Below, one piece after another: positions 43,733 to 53,744 of a DNA stretch of 64,000 nt (positions are counted from its first letter, which is position 1; every line of letters begins with the position of its first letter). The position numbers and the translations under genes are program-made. The notes under the pieces are model-generated. The model searched no databases and was not told the origin of the DNA. It saw only the letters and a list, made by a program, of their open reading frames with translations. The DNA is from Porphyrobacter sp. TH134 (GTDB lineage Bacteria > Pseudomonadota > Alphaproteobacteria > Sphingomonadales > Sphingomonadaceae), in the NCBI RefSeq assembly GCF_002855495.1, contig NZ_PKRO01000001.1, positions 124,001 to 188,000 of the forward strand, in the 5' to 3' direction.

Positions 43733-44835
43733 ACGAGCCACTCCACATCCGCCCCGTGCGGGTGCGACCATGCGAGTTGCACTTCCTCGCTCCCGCCCGG
43801 CCAGTATCGCACCGTCAGCTTATGGCGATGCACCGTCCGGTCGGCCTCAACCTGCACCCAGGCGAGTGGGGCTTCGGGCGTGGCCTTCGCGCCGGCGGCT
43901 TCCATTGCTGCCGTGACCCGCGCCTGCTGGTCGGCGGGGACATATTGCCAGACAATCGAGTGCATCAGTATCCGGGTGGTGCCGGGGGCTTGCGCGCGGG
44001 CGAGCTGCGCCTCGACGAAATCGGCAGCGGTGGCCTTGACCAAATCGGGCTTGCGCTCGGTCGCGGCGCGGATGGCGGCGTCCATGCGTTCAAAGCGCAC
44101 CGTGTGTTCGGGCCAGATATAGGCCTTCAGTCGCAGCGCCTCGGCGGGATTGGTCAGATCGACGGGCGCGACATCGCAGCCTTTCGCGGAGACAATCGCA
44201 ATGTCGCGATCAGCCGGCCGCGCACCTTTCCACACAGGAGCAAAGTGCATCGCACCGGGTTCCGGCCCCACCCGCACCCCTCCCAGATCATAGCTGTAGC
44301 GATCCAGCATCAGGTTGATTCCCGCGCTCGACCCGATTTCGAGGCATTCAAAGCGCGGCAGCAATCCCCGATCTGCCAGCCATAGCATCGCCGCGATGAA
44401 ATTGGCCGAGCGTCCTGCCTCGTTAGTCTGCGGCGGGCCGTCCAGCCAAGGGAGCAAAGCCGTTTCATGCGCCCCGATCACAAGGGCGATCACCCGCGCA
44501 TCATCAGCCGTCTCTCCCCGATAGATCGGGGCAAGCTCAGGGGCGGTGCCTGACAGGTGGAGCGCGTGCAATCCGCCCGCCACCCGCAAAGACAGCGCAT
44601 CGGCAAGCGGTGCACCCTGCCAGCCGCGCACGCGGTCAAGCAGCTCGCCCGGCGTGTCAGACGTCAGAACAGCCGCCACGCCTGCCACCACCCGTGCGGT
44701 GATATGTGCGCCCGCCGCCTCGCAATAGGCGACCTGATTGGCAAAGGCCGTCGCCACCGCGCCCGGCCCAGCGGTGTTCATATCGACAAATTCATAGGCG
44801 GGTCGCTGTGAAGACTCGTCGCTGGAACTCTGCAT
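43729..44835 (-). CDS. DUF2332 family protein
   Basis: A 368-residue protein. Family landmarks visible are [20 protein letters not shown] near the N-terminus, [20 protein letters not shown] (a SAM-methyltransferase-like glycine motif), [20 protein letters not shown] and the terminal [15 protein letters not shown]. Methyltransferase-like fold is inferred from that motif. No function is established. The ATG at 44835 has AAAGGG at better spacing than the ATG at 44841. Divergent from hisG across 45 bases. Confidence 0.85.
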   Translation of the reverse strand: MQSSSDESSQRPAYEFVDMNTAGPGAVATAFANQVAYCEAAGAHITARVVAGVAAVLTSDTPGELLDRVRGWQGAPLADALSLRVAGGLHALHLSGTAPELAPIYRGETADDARVIALVIGAHETALLPWLDGPPQTNEAGRSANFIAAMLWLADRGLLPRFECLEIGSSAGINLMLDRYSYDLGGVRVGPEPGAMHFAPVWKGARPADRDIAIVSAKGCDVAPVDLTNPAEALRLKAYIWPEHTVRFERMDAAIRAATERKPDLVKATAADFVEAQLARAQAPGTTRILMHSIVWQYVPADQQARVTAAMEAAGAKATPEAPLAWVQVEADRTVHRHKLTVRYWPGGSEEVQLAWSHPHGADVEWLV

Positions 44836-44880
44836 CACCATTGCCCTTTCGTCCGCTCGTCCCTAAGTGCGCGGCCAATC

Positions 44881-45558
44881 ATGACCATAAGTGGCAACTC
44901 CGACAATCCCGGACAGCTGACCTTCGCTGTTCCCAAGGGGCGCATCCTTGATGAGGCGCTGCCCGTGATGGCGCGCGCCGGGGTGGAGCCCGATGCGGAA
45001 TTCCACGATCCCAAAAGCCGCGCCCTGTCCTTCGGCACGACCCGCGCCGACATGCGCCTGATCCGCGTGCGCGCCTTTGATGTGGCGACTTTCGTGGCCC
45101 ACGGCGCCGCGCAGGTCGGGATTGTCGGCTCGGACGTGATCGAGGAATTCGACTACGCCGATCTTTACGCCCCGGTCGATCTCGGCATTGGGCTGTGCCG
45201 CCTTTCGGTGGCGCGCCGCGCCGATGACACGGACGAGCCCGGCAGCGTCAGCCACTTGCGCGTCGCGACCAAATACCCCAGCCTTACGCGCCGCCATTTC
45301 GAGGCGGCCGGCGTGCAGGCCGAATGCGTCAAACTGAACGGCGCGATGGAGCTGGCGCCGTCGCTGGGTCTTGCCCGCCAGATCGTTGATCTGGTGTCGA
45401 CCGGCAAGACGCTGAAGGACAACGGGCTGGTCGAAACCGATGTAATTCTCGATATTTCCGCCCGCCTGATCGTCAACCGCACCGCCCTCAAAACCGATGC
45501 GCGGGTGGCGGCGCTGGTTTCAGCGTTCCGGCGCGTGGCACAAGAGCAAACGGCATGA
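44881..45558 (+). CDS. hisG: ATP phosphoribosyltransferase, short form (HisG)
   Basis: HisG starts histidine synthesis by joining ATP and PRPP. The 225-residue product is the short form without the C-terminal allosteric domain: [60 protein letters not shown] and [20 protein letters not shown]. Short-form HisG needs the HisRS-like partner HisZ, which is not in the window. It is followed by hisD with an ATGA overlap. Confidence 0.96.
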   Translation: MTISGNSDNPGQLTFAVPKGRILDEALPVMARAGVEPDAEFHDPKSRALSFGTTRADMRLIRVRAFDVATFVAHGAAQVGIVGSDVIEEFDYADLYAPVDLGIGLCRLSVARRADDTDEPGSVSHLRVATKYPSLTRRHFEAAGVQAECVKLNGAMELAPSLGLARQIVDLVSTGKTLKDNGLVETDVILDISARLIVNRTALKTDARVAALVSAFRRVAQEQTA

Positions 45559-46850
45559 TCAACATCCTCTCCACCCTCCAACCCGATTTTGCCGCCAAGT
45601 TCGATCGGATCGTTGATGCGCGGCGCGAAGCCGATAGCGAAGTGGCAGGCCAGGTCGCCGATATTCTGCGGTCGGTAAAGCAGCGCGGCGATGCGGCGCT
45701 GGTGGAATATTCGCAGCGCTTTGATGGTTACACGCTGGCCGACGATGCCGACTGGGTGATCACCCGCGAGCGGTGCGAGCAGGCCTATCACGAACTGGCG
45801 CCCGATTTGCGCGATGCGCTCGAACTCGCGGCGGCGCGCATCCGCGCCTATCACGAGGCGCAGCTGCCGGAAAACCGCGATTATGTCGACGCGGCTGGAG
45901 TCAGGCTGGGGGCGATCTGGCGGCCGGTCGATGCCGCCGGCCTCTATGTGCCGGGCGGACGCGCGGCCTATCCCTCGTCATTGCTGATGAACGCCATTCC
46001 GGCGCGGGTTGCCGGGGTCGAGCGGCTGGTGGTCGTCACTCCCACGCCCAAGGGCCAATCGAACCCGATGGTGCTGGCCGCGGCCCATATCGCAGGCGTG
46101 GACGAAATCTGGCGCGTGGGCGGGGCGCAGGCCGTGGGCGCGCTGGCCTATGGCACGCAGCGTATCCGCCCGGTCGATGTCATCACCGGCCCCGGCAATG
46201 CCTGGGTGGCCGAGGCCAAGCGCCAGCTTTACGGCGTGGTCGGCATCGACATGGTCGCCGGGCCTTCGGAAATCCTCGTGATCGCTGATGGCAAGAATGA
46301 TCCTGACTGGATCGCCGCCGATCTGCTGTCGCAGGCGGAACATGACCCGACCTCGCAATCGATCCTCATTACCGATGATGCAGGCTTCGCGCGGCAGGTT
46401 GAGGATTGCATCGATCTTCAGATCACTCAGCTTTCCACCGCCAAGACGGCGCGGGCCAGCTGGGATGCGCACGGGGTGATGATCGTCGTCAACGATCTGC
46501 TCGCCGAAGCCCCCGCGCTCGCCAACCGCCTTGCTGCCGAACATGTCGAAATCGCGGTCCACGATCCCGAACCTTACCTCAAGGCGATCCGCCACGCGGG
46601 GAGCATCTTCCTTGGCCGCATGACGCCCGAGGCGGTGGGCGATTATGTCGCTGGCCCCAACCATGTGCTGCCCACGGGCCGCCGCGCACGCTTTTCCAGC
46701 GGGCTTTCGGTGCTCGATTTCATGAAGCGAACCAGCTTTCTGGGGCTTGATGCCGCGTCCTTCGCCGCCATCGGCCCTGCCGCCGCAACCCTCGCCCATG
46801 CCGAGGGGCTGCCCGCCCACGCCAAGTCCGTGGAACTGAGGATCACATGA
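45555..46850 (+). CDS. hisD: Histidinol dehydrogenase (HisD)
   Basis: HisD oxidises histidinol to histidine with two NAD in the last steps of histidine synthesis. The 431-residue product shows [60 protein letters not shown], the zinc-ligand segment [19 protein letters not shown], and [20 protein letters not shown]. Overlaps hisG and nusB by four bases each, an operon hisG-hisD-nusB. Confidence 0.97.
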   Translation: MINILSTLQPDFAAKFDRIVDARREADSEVAGQVADILRSVKQRGDAALVEYSQRFDGYTLADDADWVITRERCEQAYHELAPDLRDALELAAARIRAYHEAQLPENRDYVDAAGVRLGAIWRPVDAAGLYVPGGRAAYPSSLLMNAIPARVAGVERLVVVTPTPKGQSNPMVLAAAHIAGVDEIWRVGGAQAVGALAYGTQRIRPVDVITGPGNAWVAEAKRQLYGVVGIDMVAGPSEILVIADGKNDPDWIAADLLSQAEHDPTSQSILITDDAGFARQVEDCIDLQITQLSTAKTARASWDAHGVMIVVNDLLAEAPALANRLAAEHVEIAVHDPEPYLKAIRHAGSIFLGRMTPEAVGDYVAGPNHVLPTGRRARFSSGLSVLDFMKRTSFLGLDAASFAAIGPAAATLAHAEGLPAHAKSVELRIT

Positions 46851-47314
46851 ACCAACCCGCCCGCTCGAAAGCCCGCTCGGCCGCGCGCCTCGCCGCCGTG
46901 CAGGCGCTGTATCAGCAGCATATGGAAGGCACCGCGCTGGTGCGGCTGCTCGATGAATTCCACCAGCACCGGCTGGGCCGCACCATCGACGAGGATGCTT
47001 TCGACGAAGCCGAATATGCCGATGCCGAAGTGCCGTTCTTCGATGATGTCGTGCGCGGTGTCGATGCACGGCGGGACGAGATTGACGCTCTGGTAACAGA
47101 CAAGCTCGCCGCCGGATGGACCATCGCCCGGCTCGACAAGACCATGCTGCAAATTCTGCGTGCGGGCACGTACGAACTGATCGCCCGCGTCGATGTGCCC
47201 GCCGCCGTCACGATCAACGAATATGTCGAGGTCGCCAAAGCGTTCTTCGATGATGGGCAGGCCAAGTTCGTCAACGGCATTCTGGATGCCGTGGCAAAGG
47301 GCGCGCGCGCCTGA
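46847..47314 (+). CDS. nusB: Transcription antitermination factor NusB
   Basis: NusB, with NusE (S10), binds boxA RNA and promotes antitermination of rRNA operons. The 155-residue helical protein starts with the arginine-rich RNA-binding helix (RSKARSAARLAAVQALYQQH), followed by LDKTMLQILRAGTYELIARV and INEYVEVAKAFFDDGQAKFV then NGILDAVA, the family ending. It is coupled to hisD by ATGA. A REPIN-like repeat follows. Confidence 0.96.
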   Translation: MNQPARSKARSAARLAAVQALYQQHMEGTALVRLLDEFHQHRLGRTIDEDAFDEAEYADAEVPFFDDVVRGVDARRDEIDALVTDKLAAGWTIARLDKTMLQILRAGTYELIARVDVPAAVTINEYVEVAKAFFDDGQAKFVNGILDAVAKGARA

Positions 47315-47323
47315 TCCCAAAAG

Positions 47324-47414
47324 CCGTTCGGGCTGAGCTTGTCGAAGCCGTGCTTTTCGCCTTTCCCGCAGCATCCAAAGCAGGACAGCCCTTCGACAAG
47401 CTCAGGGCGAACGG
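47324..47414. repeat. REPIN-like palindromic repeat pair, family A copy 2
   Basis: Arms of 24 bases at 47324-47347 and 47391-47414 are identical to those of copy 1 (11367-11459), including the GGG/CCC difference between left and right arm. The 43-base spacer is unrelated to copy 1's. It fills the gap between nusB and thiL and lies just before the thiL ribosome-binding site. Confidence 0.85.
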
Positions 47415-47430
47415 TTAGGGGATGCGGCAC

Positions 47431-48288
47431 ATGAACGAAGCCGAATTCATCACCGCCTTGCGCTTACTCCCGCTCCACCCCGGTGCGCGCGCGTTGGCGG
47501 ATGACTGCGCGGTTCTGACCATCGGCGGCGAAGCCCTCGTCATCACCCACGACATGATGGCCGAAGGCACGCATTTCCGGCCCGATGCCGACATGGCCGA
47601 TGTGGCATGGAAGCTGGTCGCGTCGAACCTTTCGGACCTTGCCGCCAAGGGGGCGGAGCCGGTGGGCGTATTGCTCGGGCATATGCTGGGCCGCGATGAT
47701 GCGCGCTTTCTGGTGGGACTTCACGAAGCGCTCGCTGCCTTTGTCGCGCCGCTGCTCGGCGGGGATACGGTCGCGGCGCAAGGCGCGCGCAGTTTCGGTC
47801 TCACCGCCATCGGGCGGGCGACGTGCCAGCCGGTCCCGTCGCGCTCTGGTGCGCGGCCGGGCGATTCCATCTACCTCACCGGCCCGGTCGGACGCGCGAT
47901 GCTGGGCTTTGCAGGCGATGCCGAGCACCTCGCCGCCTTCAATCGCCCTCAACCGCGCCTTGCCGAAGGACGAGCCCTCGCCCCGCATGTCAACGCGATG
48001 ATGGATGTGTCGGACGGGTTGCTGCTCGACAGCTGGCGAATGGGCGAGGCAAGCAGCGTAACCTTCGCGCTTGAACCAAACGCCATCCCGGTCGCTGACA
48101 CGGCCCAGCGCGATGCCTGCATGCGCTGGGGCGACGATTACGAGCTGCTGTTCACCGCGCCGCCTGCTGCCCCCCTGCCCTGCGCTGTCCACCGCATCGG
48201 CACCGTCACCGCGCGCGGCGCCGCGCCGCTGATGCTGGGAGACGCCCCGCTGACCGATCCTGCCAGCCTCGGCTATCAGCACGGCTGA
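47431..48288 (+). CDS. thiL: Thiamine-monophosphate kinase (ThiL)
   Basis: ThiL phosphorylates thiamine monophosphate to the active diphosphate. The 285-residue product has [20 protein letters not shown] (metal-binding Asp pair), [40 protein letters not shown] and [20 protein letters not shown], then [13 protein letters not shown] near the end. The ATG at 47431 has AGGGG nine bases before it; the in-frame ATG at 47422 directly abuts that site and is less likely. Confidence 0.95.
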   Translation: MNEAEFITALRLLPLHPGARALADDCAVLTIGGEALVITHDMMAEGTHFRPDADMADVAWKLVASNLSDLAAKGAEPVGVLLGHMLGRDDARFLVGLHEALAAFVAPLLGGDTVAAQGARSFGLTAIGRATCQPVPSRSGARPGDSIYLTGPVGRAMLGFAGDAEHLAAFNRPQPRLAEGRALAPHVNAMMDVSDGLLLDSWRMGEASSVTFALEPNAIPVADTAQRDACMRWGDDYELLFTAPPAAPLPCAVHRIGTVTARGAAPLMLGDAPLTDPASLGYQHG

Positions 48289-48338
48289 TCTGCCCCTCTC
48301 AATTCCGCGCAAAACCCCGGCTGCCGCAGCGTCAAGGC

Positions 48339-48366
48339 TTGCCAGCCTTCCGCAAGCCCCTAAGCT
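48339..48366 (+). promoter_or_regulatory. Candidate hppA promoter with overlapping palindrome
   Basis: TTGCCA (48339-48344) and TAAGCT (48361-48366) are separated by 16 bases. The -35 overlaps a small palindrome AAGGCT-TGCC-AGCCTT (48334-48349), a possible operator. Transcription from here would give a leader of about 75 bases, which holds the hairpins listed next. The -10 match is weak. Confidence 0.3.
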
Positions 48367-48373
48367 GACGTTT

Positions 48374-48432
48374 CTGCGCCCGAGGGATCAAAAAGAGGCG
48401 CAGGCGCCCCGCAAGGGGAAGCATCAAAAAGA
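48374..48432 (+). other. Structured 5' leader of hppA
   Basis: The leader contains CTGCGCC/GGCGCAG (48374-48380 with 48397-48403), then a four-pair stem CCCC/GGGG capped by GCAA, a GNRA tetraloop (48407-48418). The decamer ATCAAAAAGA occurs twice, at 48387-48396 (in the first loop) and 48423-48432 (just after the second stem and before the ribosome-binding site GAGAGGGG). Two A-rich unpaired copies around a stable stem suggest a regulatory RNA element. No known class is recognised. Confidence 0.4.
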
Positions 48433-48448
48433 CGAGAGGGGATTGCTC

Positions 48449-50539
48449 GTGAATCTATTGCTCATATCGATTGGGCTGGGCGTGCTTGCCATTGTGTATG
48501 GCTTTGTCACCAGCAGGCAGGTGCTCGGCGCGGATGCCGGCAATGCCAAGATGCAGGAAATCGCCGGCGCCATTCAGGAAGGCGCGCAGGCTTACTTGAA
48601 GCGGCAATACACCGCGATCGCCATCGTCGGCGTGATCGTGGCGGTGATCGTCGCGGTCACGCTGGGTGCGATCCCGGCGGTCGGCTTTGTGATCGGCGCG
48701 GTGCTTTCGGGCGTGGCGGGCTTTATCGGCATGAACGTGTCGGTGCGCTCGAACGTGCGCACGGCGGCAGCGGCAATGAAAGGCTTGCAGGAAGGCCTGA
48801 CGCTGGCGTTCCGCGCGGGCGCGATCACCGGGATGCTGGTGGCCGGGCTCGCGCTGCTCGCGATTGCGTGTTTCTTCTGGTATCTGACCGGTCCGGCAGG
48901 GCTCGCTGCAGACAGCCGTCCGGTGGTGATCGGCCTCACCGCGCTGGCGCTCGGCGCTTCGCTGGTGTCGATCTTCGCGCGTCTGGGCGGCGGGATCTTC
49001 ACCAAGGCGGCTGACGTCGGCGCCGACCTTGTCGGCAAGGTCGAAGCTGGCATCCCCGAAGATGACCCGCGCAACCCTGCCGTGATTGCCGACAACGTGG
49101 GCGACAACGTCGGCGATTGCGCTGGCATGGCCGCTGACCTGTTCGAAACTTACGTCGTCACCGTCGGCGCCACCATGGTGCTGACTGCGCTGCTGCTGAG
49201 CGGAGCGGAGAACCTGTTCGCGCTGATGGTGCTGCCGCTGCTGATCGGCGGCGTGTGCATCGTCACCTCGATCATCGGCACCTATTTCGTGCGCCTTGGC
49301 GGCGGGACCAACATCATGGGCGCGATGTACAAGGGCTTCCTTGTCACCGCCATCCTGTCGGTCCCGGCGATCTGGTTCGCGATCGACTTTACGCTGCTGG
49401 GCGATATGGAAAGCGCCATCGCAGGGCAGGCCTATAATGGCCGCACCCTGTTTTATTGCGGGTTCCTTGGCCTCGTCATCACCGGCCTCATTATCTGGAT
49501 CACCGAGTACTACACCGGCACCAACTACCGCCCGGTGCGCTCGATCGCCAAGGCTTCGGAAACGGGCCACGGCACCAACGTGATCCAGGGCCTTGCGATC
49601 AGCATGGAATCGACCGCGCTGCCGACGCTGGTAATCTGCGGTGGCATCATCATCGCCTTCCAGCTCGCTGGGCTGATGGGGATCGCCTATGCGGCCACAT
49701 CGATGCTGGCGCTCGCGGGCATGGTTGTGGCGCTCGACGCCTATGGCCCGGTCACCGATAACGCCGGCGGCATCGCCGAAATGGCGGGGCTCGACGAGAG
49801 CGTGCGCGAAAAGACCGATGCGCTCGACGCGGTTGGCAACACCACCAAGGCCGTGACCAAGGGCTATGCCATCGGTTCGGCAGGGCTCGCCGCACTGGTG
49901 CTGTTCGCCACCTACACCGCCGACCTGCGCGAGCTGTTCGAGGGTGTGACGGTCGATTTCAGCCTTGAAAACCCCTACGTCATCGTCGGGCTGCTGCTCG
50001 GCGCTTTGCTGCCGTACCTGTTCGGCGCGATGGGCATGACGGCAGTGGGCCGGGCTGCGGGCGAAGTGGTGAAGGACGTGCGCGACCAGTTCGCCAAGAA
50101 CCCGGGCATCATGACCTATGAGGTCAAGCCCGACTACGCCCGCACCGTCGACCTCGTCACCAAGGCGGCGATCAAGGAGATGATCATCCCCTCGCTGCTG
50201 CCGGTGGCAGCGCCGATCGTGGTGTATTTCGTGATCTCGGCGGTGGCGGGGCAGGCCAACGGTTTTGCCGCGCTGGGCGCACTGCTGCTGGGCGTGATCG
50301 TGGGCGGGCTGTTCGTCGCCATCTCGATGACGTCGGGCGGCGGCGCATGGGACAATGCCAAAAAGTACATCGAAGACGGCCATCACGGCGGCAAGGGGTC
50401 TGATGCCCACAAGGCTGCGGTGACCGGCGATACGGTGGGCGATCCGTACAAGGACACCGCTGGCCCGGCGGTCAACCCGATGATCAAGATCACCAATATC
50501 GTCGCCCTGCTGCTGCTGGCGGCCTTGGCGGCGGGCTGA
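48449..50539 (+). CDS. hppA: Proton-pumping membrane pyrophosphatase, potassium-independent type
   Basis: HppA hydrolyses pyrophosphate and pumps protons across the membrane. The 696-residue protein has about 16 helices and the acidic substrate motifs [20 protein letters not shown] and [20 protein letters not shown]. In [20 protein letters not shown] near residue 465 the alanine found in potassium-dependent enzymes is a lysine, the known marker of the potassium-independent class. The end has [20 protein letters not shown]. The GTG at 48449 is seven bases from GAGAGGGG and gives the usual MNLLLI start; a TTG at 48443 is less likely. Confidence 0.96.
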   Translation: MNLLLISIGLGVLAIVYGFVTSRQVLGADAGNAKMQEIAGAIQEGAQAYLKRQYTAIAIVGVIVAVIVAVTLGAIPAVGFVIGAVLSGVAGFIGMNVSVRSNVRTAAAAMKGLQEGLTLAFRAGAITGMLVAGLALLAIACFFWYLTGPAGLAADSRPVVIGLTALALGASLVSIFARLGGGIFTKAADVGADLVGKVEAGIPEDDPRNPAVIADNVGDNVGDCAGMAADLFETYVVTVGATMVLTALLLSGAENLFALMVLPLLIGGVCIVTSIIGTYFVRLGGGTNIMGAMYKGFLVTAILSVPAIWFAIDFTLLGDMESAIAGQAYNGRTLFYCGFLGLVITGLIIWITEYYTGTNYRPVRSIAKASETGHGTNVIQGLAISMESTALPTLVICGGIIIAFQLAGLMGIAYAATSMLALAGMVVALDAYGPVTDNAGGIAEMAGLDESVREKTDALDAVGNTTKAVTKGYAIGSAGLAALVLFATYTADLRELFEGVTVDFSLENPYVIVGLLLGALLPYLFGAMGMTAVGRAAGEVVKDVRDQFAKNPGIMTYEVKPDYARTVDLVTKAAIKEMIIPSLLPVAAPIVVYFVISAVAGQANGFAALGALLLGVIVGGLFVAISMTSGGGAWDNAKKYIEDGHHGGKGSDAHKAAVTGDTVGDPYKDTAGPAVNPMIKITNIVALLLLAALAAG

Positions 50540-50560
50540 ACCTGATTCCAGCCTGACCCC

Positions 50561-50598
50561 GCCCTCAAGTAGCGAAGCGGTAGGGCCACAAAGACTCA
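50561..50598. repeat. Short palindrome-ended repeat, family C copy 1
   Basis: A 26-base word at 50561-50586 starts GCCCTCAAGTAGCGAAGCGG and ends TAGGGC, so its ends are inverted (GCCCT/AGGGC). After four variable bases comes AAGACTCA. The same 26 bases and AAGACTCA recur inside the carotenoid oxygenase gene at 56088. This copy sits between the hppA stop and its terminator. Confidence 0.8.
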
Positions 50599-50628
50599 AC
50601 CCCGCTGGGCCGCCCGCCCGGCGGGGTT
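50598..50628 (+). terminator. Probable hppA terminator
   Basis: AACCCCGC (50598-50605) pairs with GCGGGGTT (50621-50628) around a GC-rich loop, followed by TATCTTT. It lies 59 bases after the hppA stop. A second hairpin, CCCCCTGTCC with GGACAAGGGGG and one bulge (50642-50669), lies just beyond it. The remaining sequence to 50754 shows no other gene. Confidence 0.75.
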
Positions 50629-50754
50629 TATCTTTGCCCGCCCCCCTGTCCCTGCATCGGACAAGGGGGCCTTGCGCTGAGGCATTCTTCATCGCCTTGT
50701 GTCATGACCCCGACCAAGCGCACGGATCGGCGCGGCAAGGCAGGGTTAACGGCG

Positions 50755-51918
50755 ATGGACATGGCACCTGCGGACAGTTTTCGCACCGGCAGGGCAGGCT
50801 CTGCTCGGGCTGCGCTTCCGCATGGCCAGTTGAACCTCCTTAATGTCGAGCAATTGGCCGATCCCGCCTTCCTCGCCGCGTGGGAGCGGTTGGTCGCCCG
50901 CGCGGCCGAACCCAATCCCTTTTTCGAACCGTGGTTTCTGCTCCCCGCTCTGCGGCAATGGGGCGCGGCTGACCGGGTCATCACCAAGGCATGGTTCCAC
51001 GAAGGACGGCTGGCAGGCCTGTTGCCGGTGGTGCGCAGCGCCCGGTATTACAGCCACATCGTTACCCATGCGACCGGCTGGCTTCACGCCAATGCCTTCT
51101 GCGGCGTCCCCCTGATCGCAGCGGGGCACGAGGATGCCTTCTGGCGCGACATGCTCGCCCATTTCGACCGCCGGGCACGACGCGCCTTGTTCCTGCACCT
51201 GCCGCAGATGCCCGCTGACGGCCCTGCCAATGCCGCGTTGGAACGCGTGTTCGCCCGTTTCCCCCGCGCCCACTACATCGTCGCCGAGGAAAACCGCGCG
51301 ATGCTGGCCGGCGATATGTCCGCCGAAGCCTACCTCGAAAGCGCAATGAGCGCCAAGAAGCGCAAGGAACTGCGCCGCCAGCACAACCGCCTCGCCGACG
51401 AAGGCCTGCTCGCCTTTGAGCGGGTGGAAGGCGACAAAGGGCTGGCGGAATGGACCGCTGAATTCCTCGCGCTGGAAGCTGCTGGATGGAAAGGTGAAGC
51501 TGGCTCCGCGCTTGCCAATGCGCCCGGCACCCTCGCCCTGTTCGAACAATCGCTGGCAGGCGCCGCGGCGGCCGGGCGGCTGGAGCGGCTAGCGCTCCGG
51601 CTGGATGGCCGGGCCATTGCGATGCTGGCCAACTTTATCACCGCGCCGGGCGCTTACAGCTTCAAGACCGCCTTCGACGAAGATTACGCCCGCTTTTCGC
51701 CCGGGATGCTGTTGCAGCTGGAAAACCTCAGCCTGCTGGAACGGCCCGCAATCCAATGGGCCGATAGCTGCGCGGTGGAAGGCCACCCCATGATCGAACG
51801 CCTGTGGCGCGGGCAGCGCCGCATGATCAGCCGCAATATTGCCATTGGCGGGCCGCTCAGGCGGGCCTGCTTCCGCCTGCTGATGGCTTACGAAACACGG
51901 CCAAGGACAACCGCATGA
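50755..51918 (+). CDS. BioF2-like GNAT-superfamily acyltransferase
   Basis: A protein of about 387 residues with an N-terminal region NPFFEPWFLLPALRQWGAAD and a C-terminal GNAT-like fold of the BioF2/FemAB-related type: SAMSAKKRKELRRQHNRLAD, FLALEAAGWKGEAGSALANA, TLALFEQSLAGAAAAGRLER and ITAPGAYSFKTAFDEDYARF then SPGMLLQLE. It belongs with acyltransferases related to CelD and FemAB; the substrate is unknown. The start is uncertain: ATG 50755 has AGGG nine bases upstream, but the frame is open to ATG 50704. The cupin gene overlaps its stop (ATGA). Confidence 0.8.
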   Translation: MDMAPADSFRTGRAGSARAALPHGQLNLLNVEQLADPAFLAAWERLVARAAEPNPFFEPWFLLPALRQWGAADRVITKAWFHEGRLAGLLPVVRSARYYSHIVTHATGWLHANAFCGVPLIAAGHEDAFWRDMLAHFDRRARRALFLHLPQMPADGPANAALERVFARFPRAHYIVAEENRAMLAGDMSAEAYLESAMSAKKRKELRRQHNRLADEGLLAFERVEGDKGLAEWTAEFLALEAAGWKGEAGSALANAPGTLALFEQSLAGAAAAGRLERLALRLDGRAIAMLANFITAPGAYSFKTAFDEDYARFSPGMLLQLENLSLLERPAIQWADSCAVEGHPMIERLWRGQRRMISRNIAIGGPLRRACFRLLMAYETRPRTTA

Positions 51919-52793
51919 ACGCCCCCGCCACCTTCAACGACACGGTCCTCAGCCCCGTGTTCGAAACCCCCGCGCGCCGCCGCTTTGCCGCGCATTATCC
52001 CGAACAGCCCCACATCCTCGCCCACAATCTCACCAGCCACCCGCTGCTGGAGATCGAGGCGCTGGCCGGGCTGGCCGAACGTCTGCCGATCACGAGCGTC
52101 GAATACAACCGCGGCGACCTGCCGATCGGGGTCGATGGCAAGCCCGGTTCCAACGGCATGACCATCGCCGAATTGATCCGCAAGGTGGCCGAGGCGGAAA
52201 GCTGGGCGGTGCTCAAGAATATCGAGCAGGTGCCCGCCTATGAAGACCTGCTGCTGGGCCTGCTCGAAGAAATCCGCCCGGAAATCGAAGCCGCGACCGG
52301 CGCGATGCTGACCCCGCAAGGCTTTATCTTCGTCTCCAGCCCCAATTCGGTCACACCCTATCACTTTGATCCGGAACACAACATCCTGCTCCAGATCAGG
52401 GGCACCAAGGTCATGACCCAGTTTGCCGCAGGCGATACCCGGTTCGTACCGGATGAAGCGCACGAAACCTACCATTCGGGCGGCCCGCGCGAATTGAAGT
52501 GGGATGACAGCTTTCTGGCGCACGGGCGCGAGTTCCCGCTTGGCCCCGGCGAGGCCTTGTTCGTGCCGGTCATGGCACCGCATTTCGTCAAGAACGGCCC
52601 CGCCCCCTCAGTCTCGCTCTCGATCACCTGGCGCTCAGAATGGAGCTACCGCGAAAGCGATGCGCGTATCTTCAACGCGATCCTGCGGGAGCGCGGGTTC
52701 AAGCCCGCCGCACCGGGCCGCTGGCCGCACCAGAACTATGGCAAGGCTTACGCTTTCCGCGTGCTGCGCAAGCTGGGATTGACGGGCGCGTAA
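51915..52793 (+). CDS. Cupin-like / JmjC-type 2-oxoglutarate oxygenase-like protein
   Basis: A 292-residue cupin_8/JmjC-like protein with the metal motif H-x-D in SVTPYHFDPEHNILLQIRGT (near residue 155), FAAGDTRFVPDEAHETYHSG, and the distal histidine in LFVPVMAPHFVKNGPAPSVS. Members hydroxylate proteins or small molecules using iron and 2-oxoglutarate. It is translationally coupled to the BioF2-like acyltransferase, and the same pairing recurs in sphingomonads (from memory), so the two probably act on one substrate. Confidence 0.85.
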   Translation: MNAPATFNDTVLSPVFETPARRRFAAHYPEQPHILAHNLTSHPLLEIEALAGLAERLPITSVEYNRGDLPIGVDGKPGSNGMTIAELIRKVAEAESWAVLKNIEQVPAYEDLLLGLLEEIRPEIEAATGAMLTPQGFIFVSSPNSVTPYHFDPEHNILLQIRGTKVMTQFAAGDTRFVPDEAHETYHSGGPRELKWDDSFLAHGREFPLGPGEALFVPVMAPHFVKNGPAPSVSLSITWRSEWSYRESDARIFNAILRERGFKPAAPGRWPHQNYGKAYAFRVLRKLGLTGA

Positions 52794-52815
52794 ACCGCCC
52801 GCATGGCCGTGCGCC

Positions 52816-53739
52816 ATGAGCGAGACACCCATGAAAAATGAACTGGCCGCCGGGCTGATCCGGTTGCTGACAGTCGAAAAGCGCGCTGCCGATATCTACG
52901 CCGGGCCGCCGCAGGCTGACGGCATCGGGCGGGTATTTGGCGGACAGGTGCTCGCGCAGGCGTTGCAGGCTGCACAAGCCACTGTCAGCGATGGCAAGTG
53001 CGCCCATTCGCTCCACGCCTATTTCCTGCGCGGCGGGCGGGAAGGCGCGCCGATCGAATACCGCATCGAACGCGATTTTGACGGGCGCAGTTTTGCCAAC
53101 CGCCGGGTGGTCGCCGCGCAGGAGAACGAGGACGGCATCGCGGTCCCGATCCTCAACCTCACCGCTAGCTTCCAACTGCCCGAAAACGGGTTGGAACATA
53201 TCGATTCGCCGATGCCCGATGTGCCGCGTCCCGATGATCTGCGTTCGGACATGGAGCAGCGCCGCGAGATTGCCGAGGCCTGGGGTGACCGCCTCAGCGA
53301 ACAGCAGCGCCGTATGATGCTGCGCCCGCGCCCGATCGAAATGCGCACGTGTGATGCCCTGCACTGGATGAGCAGCGAACCGCGCCCGCCGCACGCGCAT
53401 TCGTGGTTCCGGGTCTGCGCGCCGATCACCGGCGCGGACGACACGCCGGAATTGCACCGCACGATCATAACCTATGCCAGCGACTACACCCTGCTCGGCA
53501 CCAGCGCGCTGCCCCATGGCCTCAGCTGGATGCGCAACGAGCTGGTCGGTGCGAGCCTCGATCACGCCCTGTGGTTCCACCGCGATGCGCGCGCGGACGA
53601 ATGGCTGCTCTACGCCACCGACGCCCCGTGGAGCGGCGGCGGGCGCGGGTTCAACCGTGGTCGCATCTTCAACCTCGCGGGCGAACTGGTCGCCAGTGTC
53701 GCGCAGGAAGGCATGATGCGGCGGCGGGTCGCCAAGTAA
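52816..53739 (+). CDS. tesB: Acyl-CoA thioesterase II (TesB)
   Basis: TesB hydrolyses medium- to long-chain acyl-CoA. The 307-residue double-hotdog protein has RVFGGQVLAQALQAAQATVS near residue 38, SLHAYFLRGGREGAPIEYRI, RDFDGRSFANRRVVAAQENE, LHRTIITYASDYTLLGTSAL (the catalytic Asp region) and SLDHALWFHRDARADEWLLY. Follows the cupin gene by 22 bases and ends five bases before a family B repeat. Confidence 0.95.
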   Translation: MSETPMKNELAAGLIRLLTVEKRAADIYAGPPQADGIGRVFGGQVLAQALQAAQATVSDGKCAHSLHAYFLRGGREGAPIEYRIERDFDGRSFANRRVVAAQENEDGIAVPILNLTASFQLPENGLEHIDSPMPDVPRPDDLRSDMEQRREIAEAWGDRLSEQQRRMMLRPRPIEMRTCDALHWMSSEPRPPHAHSWFRVCAPITGADDTPELHRTIITYASDYTLLGTSALPHGLSWMRNELVGASLDHALWFHRDARADEWLLYATDAPWSGGGRGFNRGRIFNLAGELVASVAQEGMMRRRVAK

Positions 53740-53744
53740 TCCCA

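Noticed and set aside
48455..50692. 745-codon open frame on the minus strand opposite hppA
   Set aside because: It is an antisense shadow of a GC-rich gene; its product is Asp/His/Arg-rich without domains, while the plus strand encodes a clear HppA.
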